Below the pieces are notes generated by a model. The model was not told where the DNA came from. It did not search any database and worked only from the letters and a program-made list of their open reading frames with translations. Both the position numbers and the translations under genes were made by a program. Positions 1 through 10,380 of a stretch of DNA of 64,000 bases are shown one piece after another (the stretch's first letter is position 1; each line of letters begins with the position of its first letter). Source of the stretch: Rattus norvegicus (lineage: Eukaryota > Chordata > Mammalia > Rodentia > Muridae); contig NC_086026.1 of assembly GCF_036323735.1 (NCBI RefSeq), positions 72,058,539 through 72,122,538 on the forward strand, in the 5' to 3' direction.

Positions 1-372
1 CTGGGTTGCCTGACCGTCCCCAGCAGTCAGCATAGGGACGTTTCCATTGCCCCCAAGCATGTTCCTCACACACCCGCACAGTTCATGCAATCATTCTCAC
101 TGCCGGCTCAGCTGCTAGCAGTACTTAGCCTTTCAGATACTCTCAGAGCCTTCCCAGTGAATGCTGGCCACAGATGCCCCACACCTGCTCTTCCCAATCT
201 GACCCCTGCCTGCCCTCTCACCTCTGACCTTTCTACTCCCCTCCCTTTCTTCTGCTCAGCACTCCAAATGACACCATTCACTGCTCGGTTCTCTCTCTCG
301 ACCTTCCTGTAGACTCTCCGTCCTCCTGTGACCCCTTCTCCTGCACCCCTGCTGTGTCTGTCTCCCAATCCA

Positions 373-600
373 GACAACCCTCTTCCTTTTATCCTTCCTC
401 CCCTTCCACTGCTACCTTTTGCTCTTCCTCTCCATTCTCCTCCACCTCTCCCTTCTCCACCTCTTTCTCTTCCTCCTTCCTCCTCCTCTTCCTACTTTTC
501 CTCCATGTCCCTGTCCTCCCCCTCCTCTTTTCCCACCTCCTCTTCTCCCTCCCCTCTTCCTACTCCCTATATCTCCATTCTCTCTTCCTTCTTTGTCTTA
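373..600 (+). repeat. Polypyrimidine (C/T) tract
   Basis: About 220 bases made almost entirely of C and T with very few G, composed of irregular CCT, TCC and CTT runs. Open frames across it are low-complexity Ser/Pro/Leu/Phe strings and are not genes. Long pyrimidine mirror tracts can form triplex DNA in principle. Confidence 0.8.
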
Positions 601-1398
601 TTTATCTTTCTGTTTAGGTCTCGCTTACATAGTGCTGTGATTAACTTGGGTATGCAGTGAAGTTTTTACCCATCTGCATGCAAACAGTCAGTTCCCAGTG
701 TAGACGTACACCACACAAGCACCCGAAAGGATCATTTGTGCCCCTCCCGAGTCAGCACCCCTCCAGATAGCCATGACTGTGTGTACACATGCATGTGCAT
801 GCATGTGGTGATGATGTCATTTTGCAGGCACTCATTTCCACCTGGCTTTTTAAATTCAAAACCGTGCCTGTGCAGGTTATCACATGGTCCTGAGCATTTC
901 ACCGCAGGCCTTTTCACTGCTTGTGGAGTTCCGTGGTATCCCTATGTCACTCTTGATCTATACTGCTACTGATGGATTCTGGAATTATTTCAAATGTGGG
1001 CTGCTCACATGGAGCCATTGCTCTCCTCCTTCTGCTGCTAGGCGTGTCTTTTAATGAGCATTCATCATCCTTTGCTTGGCGTGCCAAGGTGGTTGAGGTT
1101 GCAGAGATAAAGGGTAGGTAAATAACTGACATTACGAGGATCTGCCAAGCATTTTTTCCCCTCAAAGTGGTTTACTATTTAAACTCTCTAATAAAGTAAG
1201 AGAGCCCCAGTCATCCCACTAACACACGGTAGTATCATTTTAATTGTAATCACTCCCACTGTGCTGGTGCTGTGCCTTGCATAACCAGTTCATAAAGTTG
1301 GTGGGCATCCTGACATTGTATTTAATGAAGTTTCCGGTCAGGTCTTGTGTCCTTTATCTCTTTATCTAAACTTGTATCAGTAAAGCAGCAGCTTCTGT

Positions 1399-1615
1399 CT
1401 GGAACTGGAAATGTACTCAGTTGGTACAGTGCTGGCCCACTGTGCACAAAGCCCTGGGTTCAGTTCCCAGCGCCGCCGAAACCAGGAGTGGTGGTGCACA
1501 TTGTAATTCCAGCATTGGGGGCAAAGGTAGGAAGATCACGAACTCGAGGGCATCCTCAGCTACATAAGCAAGCTTGAGACTGGCCTGGGTAACATAAGAC
1601 TGTCTCAAAAAATAA
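1399..1615 (+). mobile_element. ID-B1/B4-type composite SINE
   Basis: An ID-like head (tRNA-like box A followed by GGGTTCAGTTCCCAG) is joined to a B1-like body (GGTGGTGCACATTGTAATTC, then GCCTGGGTAAC) and ends in TGTCTCAAAAAATAAA. This is the organisation of the rodent B4/ID_B1 family. The copy is diverged, so it is an old insertion. Confidence 0.75.
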
Positions 1616-1712
1616 ATTTTGAACTCGGGCATGTGAATTCTCTGCATTTGTTCATTTTGGGTAAGATTGTTCCATCTATCTTTTAATTTTTTTTAATTTT
1701 TTTTCTCTTTTT

Positions 1713-1787
1713 CGGAGCTGGGGACTGAACCCAGGGCCTTGCGCTTGCTAGGCAAGCGCTCTACCGCTGAGCTAAATCCCCAACCCC
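1713..1787 (-). mobile_element. ID element, near full length, with perfect 16-bp TSD
   Basis: Reverse complement of the ID consensus, running from CGGAGCTGGGGACTGAACCC to GCTAAATCCCCAACCCC. The T-rich run at 1688-1712 is the reversed A-tail. The flanks repeat the 16-mer TGTTCCATCTATCTTT exactly at 1668-1683 and 1788-1803, the signature of L1-mediated target-primed insertion. High identity to consensus and a perfect duplication indicate a young copy. ID abundance is a rat hallmark. Confidence 0.95.
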
Positions 1788-2188
1788 TGTTCCATCTATC
1801 TTTAAGCTCTGTGTTCTTCCTTCTGCCAACTTTCCTCCAGTGACATTTGCTGATATTTTGACTATAGCAATACTAAACGTATGGGTAACTTTGAGAATAA
1901 GTGAAATCATTATAATAGCAAATGTCCCGATCCCTTAACTTATTTATTTTTAAAATTTTCCTCATAGTTTTCAATGTAAAAGTCTTAACCATTGCTAATT
2001 ACGCTAATATCTACACATTTGTACTTTAAGCTGCTAGAAATGAGATGCTTTTGTTTTCTAGTCATGCTGCTACAGAAGACTGCCATTGATCTTTGTGTAC
2101 ATTGTATCTCACAACTTTACTGAATCTTTTATCATTTCTAATAACTTGGTTAGCTTGGTAGATCCTTTTTATAAATTTATTATTATTA

Positions 2189-2196
2189 TGTTGTTG

Positions 2197-2235
<39 letters not shown>

Positions 2236-2276
2236 TTGTTGCTGTTGCTGTTGTTGTGGCTGTTGCTGTTGTTGTG
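2189..2276. repeat. (CTG/TTG)n trinucleotide repeat
   Basis: A run of TTG units, then about nine CTG units, then mixed TTG/CTG. The minus strand reads as CAG/CAA, so a spurious polyglutamine frame appears there. No splice or gene context supports translation. Confidence 0.9.
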
Positions 2277-2279
2277 TTA

Positions 2280-2440
2280 TTGGAGACATGCCACAACCAT
2301 GTGCAGAGGTGAGAAGACAACTTTGAGGGGGGTCAGCTCGTTCCTTCCACTTTGAAGTGAGTTCTGACGTCCAACTTGAACGGCCAGTCCTGTGTGGCAA
2401 GCATCTTCGCACACCGAGCCGCTCATCCTGTCCTTGCCTG
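2280..2440 (-). mobile_element. B3-like SINE, diverged
   Basis: Contains GTCAGCTCGTTCCTTCCACTT, a GAGTTCTGACGTCCAACTTG segment and GGCAAGCATCTTCGCACACCGAGCC. These match the reversed B3 pattern of ID-like 3' tail, tRNA-like box B and box A, but with many mismatches. Confidence 0.55.
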
Positions 2441-2734
2441 TGGCTCTTTAGGTCACCCCACATGATCACTCTGCTGCTTCTTTCCTACCTCCATAGCCCC
2501 TGGATTTGGGGTTTTACTGACCCTTGCCCAATCTGTTTATTTTCTGCCTTGTTGCAGAGCCTAGAGCTGCCGGGTCAAGGCTGATTAGACACGGTGGCTT
2601 TTCACGGAGCATGTCTGAGCACAGAATGGTGGACTAGGATGGTGTCTGTGCTTTACTCATGTGTAAGTTGTAGATGCCACCAGACTACAGAAGTATTTCT
2701 TCTATTTCCAGTTTGCTGAGGTTTTGTTTGGTGT

Positions 2735-2948
2735 GTGTGTTTGGCTGGCTTCTTTTCCTTTCTAGACAGGGTCTCACACAGCCTCGTCGGCTGGCCTCAA
2801 ATTTGTTATATATAAGAATGGCCTGTCCCCCACCTCCACTTCCTGAGTCCTAGGACTGCAGGCATGTCCCACCGTGTTTGGAACTGGTACTGGAAATCAA
2901 ACCTAGGGCTTGTGTGTGCTACACAAGCACTCTACCAACTGGGCTGGA
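2735..2948 (-). mobile_element. ID-B1/B4 composite SINE
   Basis: The left half is a reversed B1-like body (AGACAGGGTCTCACACAGCC ... GGACTGCAGGCATGTCCCACC). The right half is a reversed ID-like head (AAACCTAGGGCTTGTG ... CTCTACCAACTGGGCTGGAT). The order fits a minus-strand ID_B1/B4 element. Confidence 0.75.
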
Positions 2949-3227
2949 TCCCTAGCTCCCTGGCACCATTTTTTCTTTTGTTTTTAATGTTATCAACAAG
3001 TAAGTATTCCGCTTGATTAGGCCCCTTTCTTGTAAGAATTGAGACATATATAATTTTTCTATATTTTGTTAATATGTTGTTTTGATGGGTTGAGTTTTTT
3101 AAATTATGAGTTTTTGTTTTGGTCATTGTCATTCCTTCTCCTTTTCTTTTTATCCTTTTCTTCTTTGTAGTTTGAATTCAAACTTGAATTCTTGAGCTAA
3201 CATTAAAGAAACGCATTATCTATCATC

Positions 3228-3308
3228 TATGTATGTATGTATGTATGTATGTATGTATGTATGCATGTATCCATCCATCCATCCATCCATCCATCCATCC
3301 ATCCATCC
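3228..3308. repeat. (TATG)n(CATC)n tetranucleotide repeat
   Basis: About nine TATG units are followed by about ten CATC units. It directly precedes a B1 copy. Confidence 0.95.
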
Positions 3309-3326
3309 GCTTGTTTGCTTATTGTT

Positions 3327-3451
3327 GTTTCAAGACAGGGTCTCTCTGTGTAGCCCTGGAACTGAATCTATAGACCAGGCTGGCCTCAAACTCAGAGATC
3401 CACCTGCCTCTGCCCCCTGAGTGCTGGGATTAAAGATGTGTGCCGCCACCC
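3327..3451 (-). mobile_element. B1 SINE
   Basis: Reversed 7SL-derived B1: CAAGACAGGGTCTCTCTGTG, TAGACCAGGCTGGCCTC, GATCCACCTGCCTCTG, then GTGCTGGGATTAAAG. Near full length with modest divergence. Confidence 0.9.
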
Positions 3452-3959
3452 ATTGAGAAAGACACTAGCAATACTAACACAGGCAGTTGGAAACCTTGTA
3501 CTTTGAGAGCTGTTTCCTTAGAGTCATCCACTATCTGCCTCTTATAACCTTTCCATCTCCTCCTCCAAATAGACACTCTCAGGTTTGATGGGTAGGGGCT
3601 GGGGTGGGGATAAAACCATCTCACTGAGAACTCAGAGCTCTAAAGTCTCTCACTCTGCTCATTGCTGTGAACAGATTTTCAACTTTCTAAAGAGAAATGG
3701 TCCATGCAGATCCCCAGTTGCTTGTGTTAACATTGATAATGTGTTTCTCCAGTGATTTGACAGTTTCATTCAAGTTTTACTAACAAAGTATCAATCGCTG
3801 GCCTCCTGTTTATATTTTCCGGGTCTTTAAATTCTATAGCTTGTCTCCCTCATTTCCATGCTTCTCTGTCCATCTCCCTTAGTCACGATGTGTCTTGCTA
3901 TAGGAGTGCCAATTTTATTAAAGTTTTATAAGGAGAGATTTGGGTTTGGGGGTTTTGAT

Positions 3960-4129
3960 TTTTAAATATTTGTTTCTTTTTATTTTTGTGTGCATTGGTG
4001 TTTTGCCTGCATATATGTCTGTGTGAGGATGTCATATCCTCTGGTGCTGGAGTTACAGATGGTTGTGAGCTGTCATATGGTTATGAGGAATTGAACCCAG
4101 GTCCTGAGGAGAGCAGCCAGTGCTCCTCC
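3960..4129 (-). mobile_element. B3 SINE
   Basis: A reversed A-rich tail (TTTTATTTTTGTGTGC), GTGCTGGAGTTACAGATGG, and AATTGAACCCAGGTCC near the reversed tRNA-like head. Diverged and lacking a clean 5' end. Confidence 0.75.
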
Positions 4130-4488
4130 AGCCCCTGGATTTGGGGTTTTACTGACCCCTGCCCAATCTGTTCTCTTTCACTGGTTTTTACTTGTTATTA
4201 GTTGTTTCTTTCTCTCCTTTGGGGAGTTAATTTGTCCTTTCCTAGATTCGTATTTAATGTGTTGGTTTCCTTTACACACAGAAAAAAATACACATAAAGG
4301 CTGTAATGCTTTTTTGCTTAAGCTGCATCTCATATTTTCATGGTTTTAATTTCATTGCAATCACATGAATATCTGATGCCTTTTTTGATCCGTGTGTCGT
4401 TTAGAAATGTGTTGCTTTAGTTCCCAAATATTTGCCAATCTTCTGGTTATCAGAATCCTAGCTTCATTCCTAGTAATCAGAAGTGGCG

Positions 4489-4591
<103 letters not shown>

Positions 4592-4605
4592 TTCTTTTTT
4601 TTTTT

Positions 4606-4680
4606 CGGAGCTGGGGACCGAACCCAGGGCCTTGCGCTTCCTAGGTAAGCGCTCTACCACTGAGCTAAATCCCCAGCCCC
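4606..4680 (-). mobile_element. ID element
   Basis: Reversed full-length ID from CGGAGCTGGGGACCGAACCC to TCCCCAGCCCC, with only a few changes (GCGCTTCCTAGGTAAGCGC). The preceding T run is the reversed A-tail. It is inserted in the old L1. Confidence 0.95.
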
Positions 4681-4701
4681 TATATTTTTTAAACTTTTTT
4701 T

Positions 4702-4895
4702 AAAAGATACACGTATACCTGTATGCATGTCTATGTGCTGTGTGTATGCACAGTACCCATAAAGCCCAGAAGAGCTTTAGGTCCCCAGGAATTGATGTTA
4801 CAGAGCTCTGAGCTGCCTTGTGGGTGCTGGGAATTGAAACTGGGTCTTCTGGAAGAGCAGCCAGTGCTCTGAACTGCTGAGCCATCTCTCCAGCC
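4702..4895 (-). mobile_element. B3 SINE
   Basis: The reversed element ends in TGAGCCATCTCTCCAGCC, the complement of the GGCTGGAGAGATGGCTCA head. The body has GGGTGCTGGGAATTGAAACTG, typical of B3 rather than B2. Confidence 0.88.
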
Positions 4896-5012
4896 TCATG
4901 CTGTATAAATCATAACATGATCTATTTTAAAAAGTTCCCAAGTCATTTGTTAAGTCTCTTCTGTGATTTTTGTTGTTTGCTTGTCTTTGTTTTTGTTTGT
5001 TTTATTTTGGTT

Positions 5013-5158
5013 TGGTTTTTCCAGCCAAGGTTTCTCTGTTTTACAGAGCCCTGGTAGTCCTGGAATTTGATTTGTAGACCAGGCTGATCTTGATCTCACA
5101 GAGATCCTCTTGCCTCTGCCTCCCAAGTGCTGGCACTAAGGGCGCACTACCATGCCTG
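5013..5158 (-). mobile_element. B1 SINE
   Basis: Reversed B1 with GTAGTCCTGGAATTTG, TAGACCAGGCTGATC, GCCTCTGCCTCCCAAGTGC and a diverged 5' end at CTACCATGCC. Confidence 0.88.
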
Positions 5159-5437
5159 TTCTGGTTTGTGTTAAGTGTTGCTCTCTATGCCATTAGATCG
5201 ACATGGATGTGTTGTTTTCGTGTCTACAGCTTTACTGTTTGTGTTTGGTGTCTTTGTTTGGAGGAGGGAGTCTTTTGATCTAATTCCGTGATTCTGAGCT
5301 ATGTGTTAAAATCTCCAGCTATCATCGGGAAGTCACCACTTAGTTCCGTCAGCCTTGCTTTGTATTTCTTGAAGTTGTTAACTAGGTATATAAATTAGTG
5401 AGGTATGTCAATTTAGCATGACAGCCTAATACTCCAT

Positions 5438-5865
5438 TTTTGCCTGGTTGCTGTGACTCTAACCAAAAACAACCTGAAGAGGAAAGATGTTTCCAGGTCA
5501 AGGTCCAGCAGAGGGAATTCAGGTCAAGAACCAGAAGGCAGAACTGCTCACTACTCCACACAGTGTCACCTCCAACCTGGGAACTCAGTCACAGCCAAGG
5601 GAGAACAGAAGAAACTGTGGGATAATGTTGCCTGCTAACCACTCTCAGGCTCATGCTAAGACAGCTTTCTTGTATAGCTGAGACCCATCAGCCCAGGGAA
5701 TGGTGCCGCCCACAGTGAACTGGACCCTCCTCATCAATTTACAATCAAGACAACCACTTCCCAAGATGTGGCCACAGACCAGTCAGTGTGATCTGGCAAT
5801 CCCTCTGTTGAGACTCTCCTTTGGTGATTCTAGACAAATTGACTGTTAAAGCTAACTAGAGCACC
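5438..5865 (-). mobile_element. MaLR-like LTR fragment (tentative)
   Basis: Resembles the rodent/primate MaLR layout in reverse: GGTTGCTGTGACTCTAACC near one end, GGGAATGGTGCCGCCCACAG in the middle and TTGGTGATTCTAGACAAATTG near the other. The same landmarks occur at 9585-9958 and 50875-51258. It interrupts the L1 region. The subfamily name is not certain. Confidence 0.55.
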
Positions 5866-5924
5866 TAATAAATCTTACATTGTATCTTAACATTTTATAT
5901 TGTAATTATATTGCTACTCCATAT

Positions 5925-6040
5925 TTATTACACACACACAGATATATATCAATGTACAATATATATATATCAATGTATGTATATATATCCATGTATATCA
6001 TATATATCATATATATAGATATATATATATAGATATATAT
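5925..6040. repeat. AT-rich simple repeat
   Basis: Irregular ATAT and ATATATC runs with a repeated ATCAATGTACAATA motif. Low complexity. Confidence 0.85.
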
Positions 6041-6134
6041 CAATGTACAATAGCTATCTTATGGTACATTCCTGTGTGGTTTTTTTTTACATCCTTTTGC
6101 TTTCAACTTTTCTGTATCCTTACCTTTGTTTTGA

Positions 6135-6359
6135 AGATTTATTTTTAATCTTTAATTATGTATGTGCACGTATGCCTGTCTATGTGTGGGTATACACACA
6201 TGAGTGCAATTGTCTGCAGAGGCCAGAAGAGGGCGTTGGGTCCCTTGTAGTACAGTTGTAGGCATTTGTGAGCCACCCATTGTGGATTCTGGAAACCCAA
6301 CTCAGGTCCTATGCAGGAGCAGTTTGTGTGCTTATCCACTGTGCATTGTCTTCAGCCTG
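6135..6359 (-). mobile_element. B3 SINE
   Basis: A reversed A-rich tail (GATTTATTTTTAATC), AGGCCAGAAGAGGGCGTTGG, and a diverged reversed head near CTTCAGCC. Inserted in the L1. Confidence 0.75.
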
Positions 6360-6724
6360 CTGTGTCTTTATATGGAAACATTCCTCTTCTAAGTGACATA
6401 TGAGGTTTTAATCCATTCTGATAAGTCTTGTCTTTTAATTGGACATTTAATATAACATAGTTGGATTGATAGCATAGTCTCTTCACGTGATGTACCTGCT
6501 TGTCTTGTAGTCTTTTTCCTTCCTGGCATTCATTGTTCCTGTTATTTGTTGTCCTGTTGTTTCCAGTGCTGATGTCTGTCCAGCGTCTCACAGTTGCTAG
6601 GCAGGATTCTGCCACTGAGCTACTCCCCTGATGGCTCAACCTAGACATTTAAATGTGCATTAGTAACTTACTAAGGTCTATCTCTTCAATTACATTTGTT
6701 TGCTTTTGTTAGGAGGCACTAAGG

Positions 6725-6924
6725 CATTCATGTGAAGGCCAGAGGTCAATTAGACTATCTATCTTTTGTTATATCTTAATATTTTATATCATAATTATAT
6801 AACTAGATATGATTGTAATTAGGAGGTTTTTCCCCGCTTCCCCCATGTGGGTTCCAGGGATGGAGCTCAGTATGTCAGGCTTGGCAGCAAGCACCTTTAC
6901 TCACTGAGCCATCTTGCTGACCCA
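6725..6924 (-). mobile_element. B3 SINE, possibly interrupted
   Basis: GTGAAGGCCAGAGGTCAA at the left and GTGGGTTCCAGGGATGGAG with CACTGAGCCATCTTGCTGACC at the right fit a reversed B3. About 90 AT-rich bases in the middle do not fit. Confidence 0.65.
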
Positions 6925-7299
6925 AGATCTATCTTAAATTCATTGCCTAAGTAACATTGTCCCTTGCACCATTTCTGTCATAGATTTTTACCTTTGCACA
7001 GTTGTAAGTTCCACAAGGCCATTAACTGTCAGTGTCCTATCTGCTTACACATTTGAGTAAGCCACTGTTCTGTGGCTCTTCCTTACCTTCACACGATGCT
7101 GTGCCGGTGTTTGGAATAATTTTCTTTATAGAAAATAGGAGACAACAGCGTCAGCGCTCCTGTCTCTAAGCTTTGAGCATTGCATTGGACTTGATGTTTG
7201 TTCCTATGTCTCAAACTTTATTTCACCCGGATTCCTCAAACGTATCTTCCGGGCAGTTTTTCTCCCATCATCTTAATATTTCTTCCTGTTACATTTGTA

Positions 7300-7490
7300 T
7301 TGTTTTATCGTGCATGCACGTGTGTGTGTGGGCGTGTCCAACTGTGATGTGCCACAGTGCAAGCATGGGGGTGAGACGACTGCTTTCAGGAATGCGTTCT
7401 CTCCTCCCATCGAGTGGACTCTAAGGATAGAACTCAAGTCATGAGGCTTAGTTGCACGCGCCTTTCCCCACTGAGCCATTTAGATGGCCC
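7300..7490 (-). mobile_element. B3 SINE
   Basis: Ends in CACTGAGCCATTTAGATGGCCC, a reversed B2/B3-type head, with a (GT)-rich reversed tail. Diverged. Confidence 0.7.
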
Positions 7491-7805
7491 TGCCAATTTA
7501 AATGGTGGTCCACGGCCTCCTGACTTTGCAGCACCTATGGAGATGTCTTGTCTTTCTGATGTCTGTATTTTCCTTTTTATAGCATCTTTTTTCTCAAGCA
7601 GGGCCATAATTCTTTGTGGAGTCAGGGACATATTCCCTGCTCAAATTCAGCTACTTAAGCCTCTCTCCACTGGCCACAGAGGAGCAGGACATCTGTACTC
7701 TTTTCTTCAAGACTTTTTATTTTTTTGTAATGCTAAGGACTCATGATGCTAGACAAGGCTACACCATCCTAGTCCTGTATACATATTCTTTTTTTAACTT
7801 CGTCT

Positions 7806-8018
7806 TTATCATTTTAATTATGTGTTTGTGTTTACATGGTGGGGGGGAGTCAGATATGATGTCAGTGAAGGTGCCTGTGGAGGTCAGAGGTATCAGATCC
7901 CCTTGGAGCTGGAGTTACAGGGAGCTGTAAGTCACCTGATGTGATGCAAGGAACAGAACTTGGGTCTTCTAGAAGAGCAGTAAGAATTCTTAGCCACTGA
8001 GGTCTCTCCAGCTGCCCA
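7806..8018 (-). mobile_element. B3 SINE
   Basis: GTGCCTGTGGAGGTCAGAGG, GGAGCTGGAGTTACAGGGAG, GGGTCTTCTAGAAGAGCAG and GGTCTCTCCAGCTGCCC are reversed B3 landmarks in order. Confidence 0.85.
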
Positions 8019-8068
8019 GCATACATATTTTTTACAAGGTGTAAAAGACAGAAAAAACAAGGTTGAGG

Positions 8069-8320
8069 AACTGGGGAGGTAGCTCAGTCAATAACTGACT
8101 GCTGTGCAAGCTTGAGGAACTGAGTCTGTACCCCCAGGGCCCACATAAAAAGCTGGTCATGAGGGCAGATGCAGGCAATCCTAGTGCTGAGGGAGCTCAT
8201 GGTCAGCCAGTCTTGCCTAGTTACTGAGTCCAGGTTAGGGAGACACCTTGTCTCAAGGAATAAGGTGGAAACCGATGGGGTAAGCGCTAAACATCAACCT
8301 CTACATGCACGCACACACTA
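8069..8320 (+). mobile_element. RSINE1/B4-type SINE
   Basis: Head CTGGGGAGGTAGCTCAGTCA, then GGCCCACATAAAAAGCTGG, AGACACCTTGTCTCAAGG and a CA-rich 3' end. This landmark order is typical of RSINE1. Confidence 0.85.
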
Positions 8321-8632
8321 ACACACACACACATGTACACACATGCATGAGAGCACACATGTACACACACATGCATACACATGCATGAGTGTACACATGC
8401 ATACATACATGCACACATACCACAGATGCATATACAACCACACCCACACATGCCTTTGCACACATGTATACATCACACACATACATATGCACATACACAC
8501 ATATACACACATACACACAAATATGCATACTCATACACTACACATGCCTATACAACCACACACATATGCCTTTGTACACATGCATACATCAACATGCATA
8601 CATATCACACACGCATGCCAGTATACACAAGA
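8305..8632. repeat. CA/CATA-rich low-complexity array
   Basis: Irregular CACA, CATACA and CATGCA runs extending the CA-rich tail of the preceding SINE. Open frames here are His/Thr strings without support as genes. Confidence 0.9.
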
Positions 8633-8637
8633 GGTTG

Positions 8638-8827
8638 AGTTGAGGAGTTGGTTGATAAAGCACGAAGCCATGGGTTCGATCCCCAGCACCGCATTAACTG
8701 GCTCTGGTGGGACCTGTACTGTCAGCACTCAAGAGGTAGAAGCAAGCGGATCAGAAGTTCAAGGTTGTCCTTGGCTATATAATCTGAAGCCAGCCTGGAC
8801 TACATAAAACCAAGTCTCAAAAAAAAT
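8638..8827 (+). mobile_element. ID-B1 composite SINE
   Basis: A diverged ID head (GGGTTCGATCCCCAGCACCG) is followed by a B1-like body (GCCAGCCTGGACTACATAAA) and AAGTCTCAAAAAAAATG. Confidence 0.8.
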
Positions 8828-9584
8828 GTTTTCAAGATAGAACTTATTTTGACCAATGGTGTTAAACATCTGTTAATAAGTTTACAGGGTCTGTACAGTA
8901 CTGGAATTCTAAACGCATGGTTTCACTCTGGAGTAAGCCTTAGACCCACTGAGGAGGCAATGACTCAAATGATTGAAAACAATACAAGATGCAAGACGAC
9001 CTGGTAGCGTTTATACCCATCTTGTGGGTTACTTTCTCCATCTCTCCATGAGGGCTCTCTGGAGCTTTTTCCTGTCCTGGAATGACCCTTCCCTCCTGAG
9101 GCTCTCCCTCAGACTTTGACTTCCAAGGTACCAAGGGAGTCTTTCCCCCTGATGTCTCCTGTCCACGATGAGATTGCATCGAATCCCTGCAACCCGAGAG
9201 CAGCCAGCACAGCACCTTACTCAAGGCAGAAACCCAGCCAGGTTCTAAAATGGGGAGCCTTAGACAGGGTCTCTGGAAGGCCTCTGAGCAGAAGACGCCT
9301 CTGAGGTCGCGAGATGCCTTGGCTTCTTAGACGCTTTGGCTGACCTGAGCGTGGCCCAGAGCCTTGTGGAAGGAGTGTGCGCCCCGCCCCGGGTGAGATG
9401 GACAGGGCCACACCCACTGGAACCCCTACACCTGAGCTTATTTACTGCTCCTGCTGAGCTTAGAGAAGCGGAGAGAGCAGCCTTGGAGACTTGGGAAGCT
9501 GCAGGACCTGTGAGGTGGACCGCAGCACCCTGGGCCTTTCAGGGGATCCTGTCCCCAATGATAGGAACCTCATTTATTATGCTA

Positions 9585-9958
9585 CTTGTATCAGCCATTT
9601 GTCTTGTTGCTGTGACCAAATACCTGAGAAACACACTTTCAGGAAGGAATGAAGCGTTTATTTTGGCTCACAGTTGGAGAGCACAGTCCAGCACTGCAGG
9701 GAGGCATGACATCAGGGGCAGCCGGTCCACTGCATTTAGTCAGGAAGCAGAAAGGCAAATGCTACAGCTAGCTCCCTCTTTGCTTTTACTGCAGTTGGGG
9801 TCCCAGCCCATGGAGTGGTGCCACCCACGTTCAGGGTGGGTCTTGCCACCTCCATTAACCGGATCTAGATCATGCCTCACAGGCATGGCCAGAGATTTGT
9901 TCCCATGGTGACTCTAAGCCACATCGAGGTGGCAATCATGACTGACCGCCACATTCCT
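9585..9958 (-). mobile_element. MaLR-type LTR
   Basis: Shows the conserved MaLR order in reverse: TTGTTGCTGTGACCAAATAC, GCGTTTATTTTGGCTCACAG, AGTGGTGCCACCCACG, then TCATGCCTCACAGGCATGGC. It carries no internal proviral genes. The 191-codon frame that overlaps it starts in unique DNA and runs into the LTR, so it is not supported as a gene. Confidence 0.75.
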
Positions 9959-9966
9959 TTCTCTGC

Positions 9967-9998
9967 TTCCTCCTCTCTCTCTCCCTCTCTCTCTCTGT

Positions 9999-10051
<53 letters not shown>

Positions 10052-10058
10052 ACACACC
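9967..10058. repeat. (CT)n(CA)n array
   Basis: A CT-rich run followed by about 27 CA units with minor interruptions. Confidence 0.95.
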
Positions 10059-10227
10059 GATGCTTTTCCCACCTTGCAGGCAGCTTTCTGGGAGTTTTAT
10101 TCACAGAGAGGACCCATGGGTGTTGATCTCAGGGTGAGAGACTGATGGCAGTCTCCCCAGGGAGAACACTGGTTGACCACTATTCATGTGGCCGTCAGGG
10201 GGCACCTCAAAGAGGGACAAGAGAGAG

Positions 10228-10380
10228 GATTTGAAGCTCAAAGCTCTGCCACTTGGACACAGGCCTTGGAAGACTCAACCTTTCCGAACCTCTGTTCACT
10301 CACACACCAAATGAGACTGGACCCTCCCCGCTCCATCTGGACGTGTTGAGCAAGGTTAAAGAGCACTGTAAGTGCAAGTT
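10228..10380 (+). mobile_element. MIR (ancient mammalian SINE)
   Basis: GAAGCTCAAAGCTCTGCCACTT, then the MIR core-like CTCAACCTTTCCGAACCTCTG and a weak GAGCACTGTAAGTGC near the 3' end match the MIR plus-strand layout. Highly diverged, as expected for this age. Confidence 0.65.

Noticed and set aside
2062..2469. Minus-strand frame with a polyglutamine run
   Set aside because: The run is the CTG/TTG microsatellite read in reverse. Flanks are B3 SINE and L1 sequence with no coding context.
9336..9911. 191-codon plus-strand frame
   Set aside because: More than half lies in an antisense MaLR LTR; no homology recognised.
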